Numbered from the stretch's first letter, positions 24,277 to 34,290 are shown. The stretch is DNA of 49,819 nt from an uncultured beta proteobacterium (GCA_903889595.1 CAISYI010000055.1:1-49819), one strand, 5' to 3'. The notes: generated from the letters alone by a model not told the origin. Translations and numbers: made by a program.

Positions 24277-25613
24277 TGAGTCAAGGTTTAATCCGCTTTA
24301 TTACTGCAGGCAGTGTTGATGACGGTAAAAGTACTCTTATTGGCCGTATGTTATTTGACTCTAAAGCAGTCTTAGCGGACCAATTATTAGCAGTCTCTAA
24401 AACTAAATACGCTCGTGTCACCTCAAGTGACGCAGCCATTGACTTAGCTCTTTTAACCGATGGCCTAGAGGCTGAGCGTGAACAGGGTATTACGATTGAT
24501 GTCGCATATCGTTATTTTGCGACTGCCAAAAGAAAATTTATTGTTGCTGATGCCCCTGGTCATGAGCAATACACGAGAAATTTAGTAACGGGTGCCTCTC
24601 AATCTGATGTTGCTGTGATTTTGATTGATGCCACTCGCGTAGATCTTACAACTAGTCCCCCAACATTGTTAGATCAGACAAAAAGACATAGCGCAATAGT
24701 TAAGCTGTTAGGTATTCGACATCTGATCTTTGCAATCAATAAAATGGATTTAATAGGCTTTGATGAAGTCGTTTTTCGACAAATAGAAACAGCTATTCTG
24801 GATCTTAAAGAGACCTTATCACTCGGTGAAACACAATTAATTCCGATGTCGGCCTTGTTGGGTGATAACGTCGTCCGTGGAAGTGATCAAATGCCTTGGT
24901 ACTCAGGCCCCACTTTCATTGAGTATTTAGAAAACTTAGATATTTATCAAGATGCCTACCTTACTGGTTTACGTTTACCAGTGCAATATGTTGCGAGGCA
25001 GGACGGTAGTGCCAATGAAGATTTTAGAGGCTATCTTGGTCGAATAGAATCCGGAAAAATACAAAAAGGCCAAACTATTCAAGTTTTACCAAGTGGGCAT
25101 GAGGCTAAAGTAATCGAAATCCATGTTGGCAATGATCATGCCAACAATATTTCAGAAAATGGCTCTGAGCAAGCGGTTGCTGGGCAGGTAGTTACGATTT
25201 GTTTAGACCGTGATGTAGATGTTTCGCGAGGAGATATGATTGTTGCAAAGGCAAACTCTGGTTCAGTTGAAGTTTCTCAGCCCCATTTAGCAAAAAATAT
25301 TATTGCTGATATTTGTTGGTTGGATCAAGATGCTTTATCTCTTGCTCGTAAATATATCCTGCGTCATACTACTAATCAGGTATTTACAAAAATTAAGTCT
25401 ATTGAAACGGTTCTAGATGTGAAAACCCTGTCCAATGGATCGCAAACAAATCAAATGAAAATGAATGATATTGGTAAAGTACAACTCACTTTGCAAAAAC
25501 CGATTGTGACGGACACGTTTAATCAAAATCCATTAACAGGCTCCTTTGTGTTGATTGACGAAAGTACTAATCATACGGTTGCCGCAGGAATGATTCGAGA
25601 GATTTTAGTTTGA
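24276..25613 (+). CDS. cysN: Sulfate adenylyltransferase subunit 1 (GTPase)
   Basis: CysN couples GTP hydrolysis to APS formation by CysD. The 445 residues show the elongation-factor-like G motifs: GSVDDGKSTLIGRM near 12, DAPGHEQYTRN near 92 and NKMD near 150. Two beta-barrel domains follow. There is no C-terminal CysC kinase domain, which matches the APS-type CysH upstream. The stop overlaps the TTG start of cobA. Confidence 0.95.
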   Translation: MSQGLIRFITAGSVDDGKSTLIGRMLFDSKAVLADQLLAVSKTKYARVTSSDAAIDLALLTDGLEAEREQGITIDVAYRYFATAKRKFIVADAPGHEQYTRNLVTGASQSDVAVILIDATRVDLTTSPPTLLDQTKRHSAIVKLLGIRHLIFAINKMDLIGFDEVVFRQIETAILDLKETLSLGETQLIPMSALLGDNVVRGSDQMPWYSGPTFIEYLENLDIYQDAYLTGLRLPVQYVARQDGSANEDFRGYLGRIESGKIQKGQTIQVLPSGHEAKVIEIHVGNDHANNISENGSEQAVAGQVVTICLDRDVDVSRGDMIVAKANSGSVEVSQPHLAKNIIADICWLDQDALSLARKYILRHTTNQVFTKIKSIETVLDVKTLSNGSQTNQMKMNDIGKVQLTLQKPIVTDTFNQNPLTGSFVLIDESTNHTVAAGMIREILV

Positions 25614-26467
25614 ATTCTCCCTCCGATTCTTCTTTACAACAGATGACTAATCTTCAAGCAAGATCAGTTGGGAAAGTTTACTTAATCGGGGCTGGACCGG
25701 GTGCGGCAGATTTAATCACTGTTCGTGGAGCAAAACTTTTAGCAAAGGCTGACATTGTTTTTTATGACGCCTTGGTCGATCCGAGTATGTTGGAACTTTG
25801 CCCCCAAGCAAAGATGGTACTAGTTGGTAAACGTTGCGGTAAATTATCTACTGCGCAAACTTTTATTTCTAAAAGATTAGTCGATGCGAGTGAACAGTTT
25901 AGTTTAGTGGTTCGACTCAAAGGTGGAGATCCGATGATCTTTGGTCGTGCTGATGAAGAAATAACAACTCTTAGAAAATATGGCGTCCCTTTTGAAATAG
26001 TTCCAGGTATTACCTCTGCCTTAGCTGCAGCGGCTAGTATTGAACAGTCTCTTACCCTGAGAGGCGTATCGCGCAGTGTTGCGTTTGTAACCTTGGCTAA
26101 AGCAAAAGAAGAAGACGATTCAACGGCAAATCATCCTACCCTATCAAACTTAGCAGATACGATGGTCTACTATATGGGTAAAAAAGATACCTCCACCATT
26201 GCTCTTGGGTTAATGAGTGCTGGGAAAGCAGCTGATACGCCGGCGGTGATTGTAGAGTCGATTAGTACGCCTGCTGAGCGAATCTTTAGAACTAAGCTGT
26301 CAGAACTCGCTAATGGTGCAGCTCTGCCATGGTTGAGTGAAAACGCACCGGCTATTTTGGTGATTGGTGAGGCGCTTCGCACCAACTCAATCGACTTGCT
26401 CGAAAGTGAAACCCAAGATGGCTTGCAAAATCAGATCACTTTCACCGACAGCGCACGAAGCGCTTAA
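25610..26467 (+). CDS. cobA: Uroporphyrinogen-III C-methyltransferase (SUMT)
   Basis: This enzyme methylates uroporphyrinogen III twice to give precorrin-2, the first step to siroheme for CysI. The 285-residue protein has VYLIGAGPGAADLITVRGA near 23, RLKGGDPMIFGRADEE near 103 and VPGITSALAAAAS near 130. It is the stand-alone methyltransferase, without the CysG dehydrogenase/chelatase half. The frame opens with TTG at 25610, overlapping the cysN stop; an ATG at 25643 is an alternative. Its last 81 bases overlap the converging cbiX-like gene. Confidence 0.93.
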   Translation: MNSPSDSSLQQMTNLQARSVGKVYLIGAGPGAADLITVRGAKLLAKADIVFYDALVDPSMLELCPQAKMVLVGKRCGKLSTAQTFISKRLVDASEQFSLVVRLKGGDPMIFGRADEEITTLRKYGVPFEIVPGITSALAAAASIEQSLTLRGVSRSVAFVTLAKAKEEDDSTANHPTLSNLADTMVYYMGKKDTSTIALGLMSAGKAADTPAVIVESISTPAERIFRTKLSELANGAALPWLSENAPAILVIGEALRTNSIDLLESETQDGLQNQITFTDSARSA

Positions 26468-26767
26468 ATCGATATTAGGGAATTTTAATTTCGCATCCTC
26501 TAGTAACACTGGAAAATCTTTGCGTAAATGTCCACCCTGACCAAAAAATACAGGAATGATTTTGATACCTTGGATATTTTGATTGACTAGATTTTGAATT
26601 GCCTCCTCCAAGCTTGGATTCATCATTTCTAAAAAAGCCAGTTCACATGGAATGTTGGGATGATCGGATTGCCACAGTTCTTTTAAACGATCAAACGGCT
26701 CGCGCCAACGAATATCTCTGGCGCCATGTCCAAAATAAATTATTCCTGTTAGCGTCGTGATACCCAT
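26387..26767 (-). CDS. cbiX: Small CbiX-type sirohydrochlorin chelatase
   Basis: The 126-residue protein belongs to the short CbiX/SirB chelatases that insert cobalt or ferrous iron into sirohydrochlorin. His14 in YFGHGARD and His80 in FFGQGGHLRKDFP are the two expected metal-handling histidines, and Glu47 in FLEMMNPSLEEA is also conserved. Beside cobA and cysI its likely job is iron insertion to make siroheme; this is inference from context. The start overlaps the end of lptG by 19 bases, and the 3' end runs 81 bases into cobA on the opposite strand. Confidence 0.85.
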   Translation of the reverse strand: MGITTLTGIIYFGHGARDIRWREPFDRLKELWQSDHPNIPCELAFLEMMNPSLEEAIQNLVNQNIQGIKIIPVFFGQGGHLRKDFPVLLEDAKLKFPNIDLSASCAVGESDLILQAILGFTFEQVD

Positions 26768-27906
26768 AATAAACCGCCGATTCCTAAAAGTAAGTAAATT
26801 GCAGGAGGAATAATGGCTGTGACCGGAGCTGTCCAGTCTGCCAGTAAGCCTAAGTGTGAAAATAAAGTATTGAATAATTGAAAACTCATCCCGAGCATGA
26901 TCCCGCCGAATACTTTGATACTAATTCCTCCTGACCTTGCATGGAGATAGCCAAAAGGTAAGGCGAGACTGAGCATGACTAAAATAGTAAACGGATAGAT
27001 AATTTTCTTCCAAAGAGCAATGCTGTAATTCTTACTATCTTGTAAGTTTTCTTGTAGGTGATTTGTAAATTTAATTAAGCTGCCTATCGACATTCTTTCA
27101 GGGCTAATTGATAAGACCGAGAGAATTTCAGGGGTTACTTCAGACTTTAGTCGTTGAGTCGGCAACTTAATTGAACTTGCTTTATAACTTGTATCAAGAT
27201 CAGTAGCACCAACTTGTTCTTTTACTCTTGTTTCTGTCACATCCACTAAATTCCAAAAACCTCTTTCATCGTAACTTCCAGAAGCAGCCTCTCGGATCAC
27301 AATCAAATAACGGTTCTCGTCAAACTCGTACATCCTAATTCCTATAATTTCTGCACGATTTTTAATTGTGTTGACATTCACAAATCGTACACCTGGCAGG
27401 ATAGGACCGGGCCCATCTGGATCTTGTAACTTATCTTTTACCCAAGTACCGGATTTGAAACTCAGTCCAGTTGCTGAGCCCACTGCGTTTGACCGAATTT
27501 CTTCGGCTTTTGTATCGCAATAAGGACCGATAAACTCACTTAACATCAAGGTAAAAAGAACAATTGGGATGCCAATTTTAAACAGCGTCCAAAGTCCTTT
27601 TGGAATATTTAAACCGGCCATTCTTAAGATGGTAAATTCTGATTGACTTGCCATCTGAGCAAAAACATAAATCGAACCAATTAATCCAGCGATCGGGATA
27701 ATTTCAACCAACCTTCCTGGCGCCTTGAGCAGGATGTGAATAAACGCTAAATAATTATTGTAGTTCCCCATTAACGAATTAATTTCATTGAGGTAATCAA
27801 AGAAGATAAAAAGAGTAATAAGGGCAAAGAGAATGAATGCAAAAATCAGATAAATTTGCCTAGCTAAATATTGCTCGTAAATTTTAGGAAACAGTAGTGA
27901 GAGCAT
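26749..27906 (-). CDS. lptG: LPS export ABC permease LptG
   Basis: LptG and LptF form the inner-membrane permease that, with LptB, extracts lipopolysaccharide for transport to the cell surface. I start it at the ATG at 27906, which overlaps the lptF stop by one base (MLSLLFPKIYEQYLARQIYL). An upstream frame extension is not needed. Three N-terminal membrane segments, a periplasmic beta-rich domain (about 130-270) and three C-terminal segments give 385 residues. Conserved segments include EFIGPYCDTKAEEIRS near 130 and LPFGYLHARSGGISIKVF near 310. Confidence 0.94.
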   Translation of the reverse strand: MLSLLFPKIYEQYLARQIYLIFAFILFALITLFIFFDYLNEINSLMGNYNNYLAFIHILLKAPGRLVEIIPIAGLIGSIYVFAQMASQSEFTILRMAGLNIPKGLWTLFKIGIPIVLFTLMLSEFIGPYCDTKAEEIRSNAVGSATGLSFKSGTWVKDKLQDPDGPGPILPGVRFVNVNTIKNRAEIIGIRMYEFDENRYLIVIREAASGSYDERGFWNLVDVTETRVKEQVGATDLDTSYKASSIKLPTQRLKSEVTPEILSVLSISPERMSIGSLIKFTNHLQENLQDSKNYSIALWKKIIYPFTILVMLSLALPFGYLHARSGGISIKVFGGIMLGMSFQLFNTLFSHLGLLADWTAPVTAIIPPAIYLLLGIGGLLWVSRR

Positions 27907-29006
27907 TATATTTTTGTCCCACCTGGAATTTGTCTTTTCCACCAAACAATTGAAGGATTTAATCGGTGATTAACTAATAGAATGGCCGTAATGAAAGCCA
28001 ATACATGCAGTGGCCACACTGCGTTCGTAAAGCTTTCTTTAGAGTCAGAAACCAAAGTTTGAGAAATGTTTAGCAAATTACTATAAATAAGGTAAATCAA
28101 AACAGCGTAAAGGAGTGCTATGTAGTTACCCCTTCTTGGATTTACATAGGCTAAGGGCACGGCAATTAAAATCAGTCCTAAAGCCATTAAAGGCAGGCCG
28201 ATACGCCACAATAACTCCCCCTTTGCTATTGGGGAAGGCGTTTCAAGTAGTTCTACAGTTGGTGTTTCTTTGGAACTTAAATTAATTGGTGATTGGGCTT
28301 TTTTTTCAATATCAACGGTGTATTGTTTAAATTCTAATATCTTAAAGTCACCCTCAGTGGGCTTGCCTTCGTAACGGCGACCATTAAAAATTTTTACTAC
28401 TTTAGTGCCATCTGGTAAGTTTTCAATATAACCTGACTCAGACATGGCAACAGTCAATCGTTGGTTACGAAAGTCAGTAACAAAGACATTTTGAATTTCA
28501 TTCGAAATACTATTAATCTTTTCCACAAAAAAAACCCGCCCTGAGTTGGCTGATTCAAAAAACTGCCCAGGAACAATCATAGAGGCCTCATCTCGGCCTT
28601 TAAATTTTTGTGTAATTTCAGTGGTTTTTGCATTGGACCAAGGCCAAATGAAAATTGACATAGCTGAAATAACAACTAACCAAGGGAAGGCAAAGCGCAA
28701 TACTGGGTAATAGAGCATTTTGAGACTTAAGCCACTGGCGTACCAAACGACCATTTCAGAGTCTTTATGCCAACGAATCAAGACAAAAATAATTGCAATA
28801 AAAATAGAAACTGACAAAATTACAGCAATATAACCAATCATTGCTAACATAATGAGTATGATGACATCTTTAGGGCTGACAGAGCCGGTTGCGGCAAAAC
28901 CCAAGATTCGAATCACTAAGGTAGTCATCATGATGGTGATTAAAACCAAAAAGACTCCGCCCGTAGTGTAGGTGAGTTCTTTTCTTAAGGCTTTTTCATA
29001 AATCAT
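27906..29006 (-). CDS. lptF: LPS export ABC permease LptF
   Basis: This is the partner permease of LptG, with the same topology: three membrane segments, a periplasmic domain, three membrane segments. The N-terminus MIYEKALRKELTYTTGGVFL and the segment SGLSLKMLYYPVLRFAFPWL are typical of LptF. The C-terminal half has VPLAYVNPRRGNYIALLYAV. At 366 residues it has full length. It is divergent from pepA, with only a short shared promoter region, and its stop overlaps the lptG start by one base. Confidence 0.95.
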   Translation of the reverse strand: MIYEKALRKELTYTTGGVFLVLITIMMTTLVIRILGFAATGSVSPKDVIILIMLAMIGYIAVILSVSIFIAIIFVLIRWHKDSEMVVWYASGLSLKMLYYPVLRFAFPWLVVISAMSIFIWPWSNAKTTEITQKFKGRDEASMIVPGQFFESANSGRVFFVEKINSISNEIQNVFVTDFRNQRLTVAMSESGYIENLPDGTKVVKIFNGRRYEGKPTEGDFKILEFKQYTVDIEKKAQSPINLSSKETPTVELLETPSPIAKGELLWRIGLPLMALGLILIAVPLAYVNPRRGNYIALLYAVLIYLIYSNLLNISQTLVSDSKESFTNAVWPLHVLAFITAILLVNHRLNPSIVWWKRQIPGGTKI

Positions 29007-29067
29007 GGTGCTATAGAGTGGATAATATAATTTTAATTAAATGACTTTTAACGAACGGCAAAAGAGT

Positions 29068-30648
29068 ATGCAAACAAAATTCAATACTAAAGTTTTCGCT
29101 GATGGCCCAAATCGCTTGCATTTGCAATTACAAACAACTTCAGATTGCATTGTAATTCCATTTGCATTAGTTGATTTAGCAAAAAACAATAACCTAGGTC
29201 CCCATTTTAAACATTTAGACGAATCTTTAGATGGTGCTATTTCTTTTGCGATGGAACGGCGTGACTTTACAGGTAAATTAGGTGAGACTTTATTGTTAAA
29301 TCAACAACAGACCTGGATTGCTGAAGGGATAAAAGTCCCTCGTATTTTATTAGTTGGTGCTGGTGAAATCTCAGAAACGCAATCAGTTTCTGATGTGAAG
29401 ATATTGCAGGACTTCATTAAAGCAAGTAGGGCAGCTATCAAAACTTTGCAAACCACTCAAGCTCAATCATGCTTGTGGCTATTAGATAGCGGCTTTAGCG
29501 CGGCATTCCCGTCATCCTCCGTAGATTTTATTCGGCATTCTATTCTCTTATTTGAAGAAAATTATTATCGATTTAGCCAGCGTTTTGATCATCTCAAATC
29601 CTATAAATCGGATAGCTTCTCACCAACTTTGAAATCGGTGACATTTGCTTGCTCAAGTAAAAACGAAAAGCAAACAAAGGACTCAATTAAAGTTAGTGCA
29701 GCTATTGCTCTTGGAATGGGCTTGACTAAAGATTTAGCTAACTTGCCACCTAACGTTTGCAATCCATCTTATTTAGCAGAAATAGCCACCAACTTAGGGA
29801 AAGATTCAACTCTTAAGGTTCAAGTTTTAGAGAAGAAGGACCTAGAGAAACTCGGTATGGGCGCTTTTTTAGCGGTTTCTCAGGGATCAGTAACGCCCCC
29901 GAAATTTATTATCATGCAACATCTCGGCGGCGTTGCGAAAGAAGCTCCAATCGTGCTGGTAGGTAAAGGAATTACTTTTGATACGGGTGGAATTTCTTTG
30001 AAGCCTGGCGAAGGTATGGATGAAATGAAATACGATATGTGCGGTGCTGCTTCTGTCTTTGGCACGATGCTCGCTATTACAGAAATGAAACTTAAAAAGA
30101 ACGTTATCGGGGTGATTCCAACTTGTGAAAATATGCCTTCAGGGATTGCTTCTAGACCTGGAGATATTGTGAAAACAATGTCTGGTAAAACGGTTGAAAT
30201 TTTAAATACAGATGCGGAAGGTCGTTTGATTTTGTGTGATGCATTGACCTATGTGGAAAGATTTAAGCCTCGTACCGTAATCGATATTGCTACCCTTACA
30301 GGCGCGTGCGTGATCGCTTTAGGTTCAGTCCATTCTGGGCTTTTCACGAAAGACGAGAAGGTCAGTCGCGACCTAGTTGAAGTTGGTAAATTGACATTAG
30401 ACACCGTCTGGCCAATGCCGCTAGATGAGGCTTACCAAGAGCAACTGAAATCTAATTTCGCTGATATGGCCAATATCGGTGGACGTCCCGCTGGTAGTGT
30501 TACGGCAGCATGTTTCTTAGCCAGATTTACAGGGGCTTACACTTGGGCTCATTTAGATATCGCCGGAACAGCATGGAAGTCAGGAGCAAATAAAGGGGCA
30601 ACTGGAAGACCAGTTCCATTATTAACTGAATACCTCTTACGTCATTAA
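29068..30648 (+). CDS. pepA: Leucyl aminopeptidase PepA (M17 family)
   Basis: PepA is a hexameric two-metal aminopeptidase and in enterobacteria also binds DNA. The C-terminal catalytic domain has VGKGITFDTGGISLKPG and MKYDMCGAA, then NTDAEGRLILCDAL (the M17 signature), all with intact metal ligands. The frame is open from an ATG at 29041. I prefer 29068 (MQTKFNTKVFADG) because it gives the normal N-terminus, and because a TATAAT element in the short lptF gap would start transcription close to 29041. That choice is moderately certain. Confidence 0.94.
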   Translation: MQTKFNTKVFADGPNRLHLQLQTTSDCIVIPFALVDLAKNNNLGPHFKHLDESLDGAISFAMERRDFTGKLGETLLLNQQQTWIAEGIKVPRILLVGAGEISETQSVSDVKILQDFIKASRAAIKTLQTTQAQSCLWLLDSGFSAAFPSSSVDFIRHSILLFEENYYRFSQRFDHLKSYKSDSFSPTLKSVTFACSSKNEKQTKDSIKVSAAIALGMGLTKDLANLPPNVCNPSYLAEIATNLGKDSTLKVQVLEKKDLEKLGMGAFLAVSQGSVTPPKFIIMQHLGGVAKEAPIVLVGKGITFDTGGISLKPGEGMDEMKYDMCGAASVFGTMLAITEMKLKKNVIGVIPTCENMPSGIASRPGDIVKTMSGKTVEILNTDAEGRLILCDALTYVERFKPRTVIDIATLTGACVIALGSVHSGLFTKDEKVSRDLVEVGKLTLDTVWPMPLDEAYQEQLKSNFADMANIGGRPAGSVTAACFLARFTGAYTWAHLDIAGTAWKSGANKGATGRPVPLLTEYLLRH

Positions 30649-30656
30649 GATTTATT

Positions 30657-31121
30657 GTGGCTAAAGTTGATTTTCATAGTCAGGTAAAAGACAAAGTTCA
30701 TTATGCTTGTCGGTTAATTCGCAAGATTATTTCGCTATCGTCTGAAAATGAGCCTTTTCAGACGATTGTAGTGCTTGGAACTCAAGATGTTTTGCAGGAA
30801 TTGAATGAGAAGTTATGGACTTTTAGTGAGGATGATTTTTTACCGCATTCCTTTCTAGATGAAGATGCTTTTGAGTTATGTCCAATTATCTTGGCTGAAC
30901 TTTCAGATGAGAGCCGGATTGATGAATTACCCCACCAAGATGTATTAATTCATTTAGGACAAAATCCTTTAGAACGAATTGAAGTATTTACGAATCGATT
31001 TAAGCGTGTAGTTGAAGTAGTTTCAATCGAAAATACAGATTTACTGGCTGGGCGAGATAGGTATAAAAAATATCGAGAACTCGGCATTGAGTTGCAAAAT
31101 TTCGACCAAAAAGGTGCTTGA
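30657..31121 (+). CDS. holC: DNA polymerase III chi subunit
   Basis: HolC links the clamp loader to single-strand binding protein at the replication fork. The 154-residue protein starts with GTG at 30657. It shows [23 protein letters not shown] near residue 18 and [13 protein letters not shown] near 53, which match the chi fold, followed by the typical [11 protein letters not shown] near the C-terminus. The pepA-holC order is standard in proteobacteria. The stop overlaps the lgt start by one base. Confidence 0.9.
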   Translation: MAKVDFHSQVKDKVHYACRLIRKIISLSSENEPFQTIVVLGTQDVLQELNEKLWTFSEDDFLPHSFLDEDAFELCPIILAELSDESRIDELPHQDVLIHLGQNPLERIEVFTNRFKRVVEVVSIENTDLLAGRDRYKKYRELGIELQNFDQKGA

Positions 31122-31900
31122 TGATTCACCCACAGTTTGACCCAATAGCCATTCAAATAGGGCCTTTAGCAGTTCATTGGTACGGGCTCATGTATTTGAT
31201 GGCCTTCATGCAATATTTATTTCTTGGTCGCCTGCGCGTTAAGCAACCCCAAATGCGGGAAAAAGGATTTATCGCTCAGGATATTGAAGATCTTCTTTTT
31301 TATGCCGTTTTAGGGGTTATTTTGGGTGGCCGTTTAGGGTATTGTTTTTTCTACCTACCGAGCTATTACTTTGCTAATCCACTCGATATTTTTAAAGTAT
31401 GGCAAGGTGGCATGGCTTTCCATGGTGGTTTTTTAGGTGTCATTATCGCCATTGCTTGGTTTGCAAAAAAGCGCGGATTACAATTTTTCACAGTTGCAGA
31501 CATGATTGCCCCATTGGTTCCATTTGGCCTTGCCTTTGGAAGGGTTGGTAATTTTATAAATGGAGAGCTATGGGGACGTCCAACAACAGTTTCTTGGGGA
31601 ATGGTTTTCCCACAAGCGGGTGACCAACTATTAAGACATCCCTCCCAGTTATATCAATTTGCGGGTGAAGGATTTCTTCTTGGTGTGATGCTTTGGTTCT
31701 ATTCAAGATACCCAAGAAAAATTGGCCAGACCTCAGGTGCTTTTGCACTCGGTTATGGCATATTTAGATTTCTAGTTGAGTTTACCCGAGAGCCAGATCG
31801 CTTTTTAGGAACCTTGTCATTAGGGTTATCCATGGGACAGTGGTTATCTTTACCGATGATAGTGTTGGGAATTTATCTTTTATGGAGAAAAACTCCCTAG
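31121..31900 (+). CDS. lgt: Prolipoprotein diacylglyceryl transferase
   Basis: Lgt attaches diacylglycerol to the lipobox cysteine of prolipoproteins at the inner membrane, the first step in lipoprotein maturation. The 259 residues start [20 protein letters not shown]. The signature [16 protein letters not shown] near residue 142 and the catalytic region [10 protein letters not shown] near 105 are present, with about seven membrane segments. I use the ATG at 31121, which overlaps the holC stop, rather than the TTG three bases upstream. Confidence 0.96.
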   Translation: MIHPQFDPIAIQIGPLAVHWYGLMYLMAFMQYLFLGRLRVKQPQMREKGFIAQDIEDLLFYAVLGVILGGRLGYCFFYLPSYYFANPLDIFKVWQGGMAFHGGFLGVIIAIAWFAKKRGLQFFTVADMIAPLVPFGLAFGRVGNFINGELWGRPTTVSWGMVFPQAGDQLLRHPSQLYQFAGEGFLLGVMLWFYSRYPRKIGQTSGAFALGYGIFRFLVEFTREPDRFLGTLSLGLSMGQWLSLPMIVLGIYLLWRKTP

Positions 31901-31976
31901 ATTGTTACTGTTTTATGTAAGATAGGCGGAATTGGATTACTTTGTTGTCAATTCACCACTTATTTAGAAAACAGTC

Positions 31977-33266
31977 ATGGCAATTTTGCAAAAACTAGCT
32001 CAAGTACGTTCTCTGTCCAGAGCAATCAACGCTGCTACAAAATTACTTACCGAAAGAGGTGAGGCCAATTCTGTCAGCATGGCGAATGAAATCTTAACTC
32101 AATATAAATTATTAAGTGAGGATCAAAAGATAAGTTTTTACCAAGCCTTGGCTACTAAATTTAACCCTAATCCTGAAATCGTGTTGAAGGTTGCTCAAGA
32201 CTATGCAAAAGATCCTAATGCGAAAAATTTAATTCAATTAACTAAGGTTACGGAGCCTCCTCGGCAGGAGTTACTCCGCCGAATTAATCGAGTAGAGGGT
32301 GGCACGAAGGAAATTGTGGCGATGCGTCGTCACCTGATAAAAGTCTTAGGTAAGAAACCTGACTTATATCCCCTTGATTTTGATATGCATCATTTATTTG
32401 TTTCATGGTTTAATCCAGGCTTTTTAAAAATGCATCGCGTGGATTGGAATTCTCCGGCTCAGATTCTTGAAAAGATTATTCAGCATGAAGCAGTGCATGA
32501 GATTGATGGGTGGGATGATTTAAGAAGACGTCTTCAGCCTGATAGAAGGTGCTTTGCCTTCTTTCATCCACAATTAAAAGATGAGCCATTAATTTTTGTG
32601 GAAGTTGCTTTGGTACCAGAAATTTCTGGTGCGATTGGCCCTCTAGTCGATAAAAAATCAGAGACAGTCAATCCTTCTCAATTTAAAACTGCTGTTTTTT
32701 ACTCAATTAGTAACTGTGAACCTGGATTAAAAGGTGTTTCCTTAGGTAACTTTTTAATCAAACGTGTTGCAGGTTATCTAAAGGAAGAATTTCCAAGTTT
32801 AAAAAATTTCGTTACCTTATCCCCATTACCAGGATTTATGGATTGGGTGATTGCTGGAGCGAATCTTGGGGAACCTAGCATTTCTGCTCAGGCAAGTGAG
32901 AAAATTAATCATGCCTTGCAAGTTCTTAATCTAAAGGAAAAGTCTTGGCCCGAAAGAGTCTCTAGCGGTTGGCATCCAACAACTGCATCTGAAGAAGAAA
33001 AAAATGCATTGATGCAATTATGCGCTCATTATTTAACCACCCTTACTGTGCGCAAAGGTGGTAACGCAGTAGCTAAATTCCACCTAGGTAATGGGGCTAG
33101 ACTGCACAGAATTAATTGGGCGGGAGACGTGTCGAAAAAAGGATTAAAACAATCCGCTAGTCTTATGGTGAATTATTTATATGACTTGGAAAAAATCGAA
33201 GAGTACCACGAACGCTTTGTTAAGGGCGAGGTTATTTACTCAAGACCTGTTGGACAAATGCTATAA
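31977..33266 (+). CDS. Malonyl-CoA decarboxylase
   Basis: This enzyme converts malonyl-CoA to acetyl-CoA and carbon dioxide. The 429 residues have the N-terminal helical domain and a catalytic domain with VHEIDGWDDLRRRLQPDRRC near 172, FHPQLKDEPLIFVEVAL near 200 and FVTLSPLPGFMDW near 280. The His and Ser of the family's active site lie within such segments. It opens a three-gene cluster with a Bug receptor and malonyl-CoA synthetase, so its role is malonate catabolism rather than control of fatty acid synthesis. Confidence 0.93.
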   Translation: MAILQKLAQVRSLSRAINAATKLLTERGEANSVSMANEILTQYKLLSEDQKISFYQALATKFNPNPEIVLKVAQDYAKDPNAKNLIQLTKVTEPPRQELLRRINRVEGGTKEIVAMRRHLIKVLGKKPDLYPLDFDMHHLFVSWFNPGFLKMHRVDWNSPAQILEKIIQHEAVHEIDGWDDLRRRLQPDRRCFAFFHPQLKDEPLIFVEVALVPEISGAIGPLVDKKSETVNPSQFKTAVFYSISNCEPGLKGVSLGNFLIKRVAGYLKEEFPSLKNFVTLSPLPGFMDWVIAGANLGEPSISAQASEKINHALQVLNLKEKSWPERVSSGWHPTTASEEEKNALMQLCAHYLTTLTVRKGGNAVAKFHLGNGARLHRINWAGDVSKKGLKQSASLMVNYLYDLEKIEEYHERFVKGEVIYSRPVGQML

Positions 33267-33289
33267 ATTTAAAATTCAAGGAAGAGTTT

Positions 33290-34279
33290 ATGAAAAAAAA
33301 TCTTAAAAAAATCCACTTTATAACGATGCTTTTATTCGGTATATTTACCTTATTCAATCAAGCTTCTTGGGCGAATGATCCCAACTGGCCATCAAAACCA
33401 ATTAATATAATTGTGCCCTTTCCAGCTGGAGGCGGTACGGACGCTTTTGCAAGACCACTATCGGCAGTATTGACAAAACAATTAGGCAAGCAAATTGTGA
33501 TTGATAATCGTGGTGGAGCGGGTGGTACCTTAGGAGCCAGCATTGCAGCTAAAGCTCCGAATGATGGCTATAATTTTTTCATGGGTGCTGCGCATCATGC
33601 AATTGCACCGTCAGTTTATCCAAAATTAGATTACGATATTGAAAAAAGTTTTATTCCGATGATGCTCATTGCAGCGCCTCCTCAAGTGATTGTTGTAACT
33701 CCAAAATTACCTGTTAATGATTTAAAGGGACTGGTTAGCTACATGAAGGTTAATCCAGGAAGACTCAATTACGGTAGTGCTGGTAATGGTAGTTCCCACC
33801 ATTTAGCTGGTGAGCTATTTAAGATGCAAACGAAAACATTCATAACCCATATTCCATACCGTGGTGCTGGACCTGCGTTAGCTGATCTGATGGCTGGGCA
33901 GGTAGACATCATGTTTGATGGCTTAGGTTCCTCAGCGCAGCATATTAAAAGTGGCAAAATCAAAGCTTTAGCAGTTGCCTCTGAGAAAAGAGTGCCTGCT
34001 TTTCCAAATCTTCCTACCGCGACTGAAGCAGGAGTGCCTGGTTATGTAGTCAGCACCTGGTACGGTCTTTGGGCGCCAAAAGATACTCCGAAAGAAATAG
34101 TTGATAAAATGACAGCAGAAGTCACCAAGGCAATTAACTCTCCAGAGTTAAAAGATATTTGGATGAATAACGGTTCAGAAACCCCAAATTTGACGGGAGA
34201 TAATTTCGGTAAATTTGTTTCTGAAGATATTAAAAGATGGGCGGCCGTTGTTAAAGCATCCGGCGCTAAATTAGATTAA
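33290..34279 (+). CDS. Bug/TctC family solute-binding protein of the malonate cluster
   Basis: The 329-residue periplasmic protein has a signal peptide ending in ASWA, then WPSKPINIIVPFPAGGGTDAFAR, the Bug signature. IDNRGGAGGTLGA lies near residue 75 and INHP-like NYGSAGNGSSHHLAGE near 160. Its position between malonyl-CoA decarboxylase and synthetase suggests it binds malonate, which is inference. No TctAB membrane genes are adjacent. A signal peptide and good Shine-Dalgarno (AAGGAAGAG) support the start. Confidence 0.92.
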   Translation: MKKNLKKIHFITMLLFGIFTLFNQASWANDPNWPSKPINIIVPFPAGGGTDAFARPLSAVLTKQLGKQIVIDNRGGAGGTLGASIAAKAPNDGYNFFMGAAHHAIAPSVYPKLDYDIEKSFIPMMLIAAPPQVIVVTPKLPVNDLKGLVSYMKVNPGRLNYGSAGNGSSHHLAGELFKMQTKTFITHIPYRGAGPALADLMAGQVDIMFDGLGSSAQHIKSGKIKALAVASEKRVPAFPNLPTATEAGVPGYVVSTWYGLWAPKDTPKEIVDKMTAEVTKAINSPELKDIWMNNGSETPNLTGDNFGKFVSEDIKRWAAVVKASGAKLD

Positions 34280-34290
34280 ATAACTTAATT

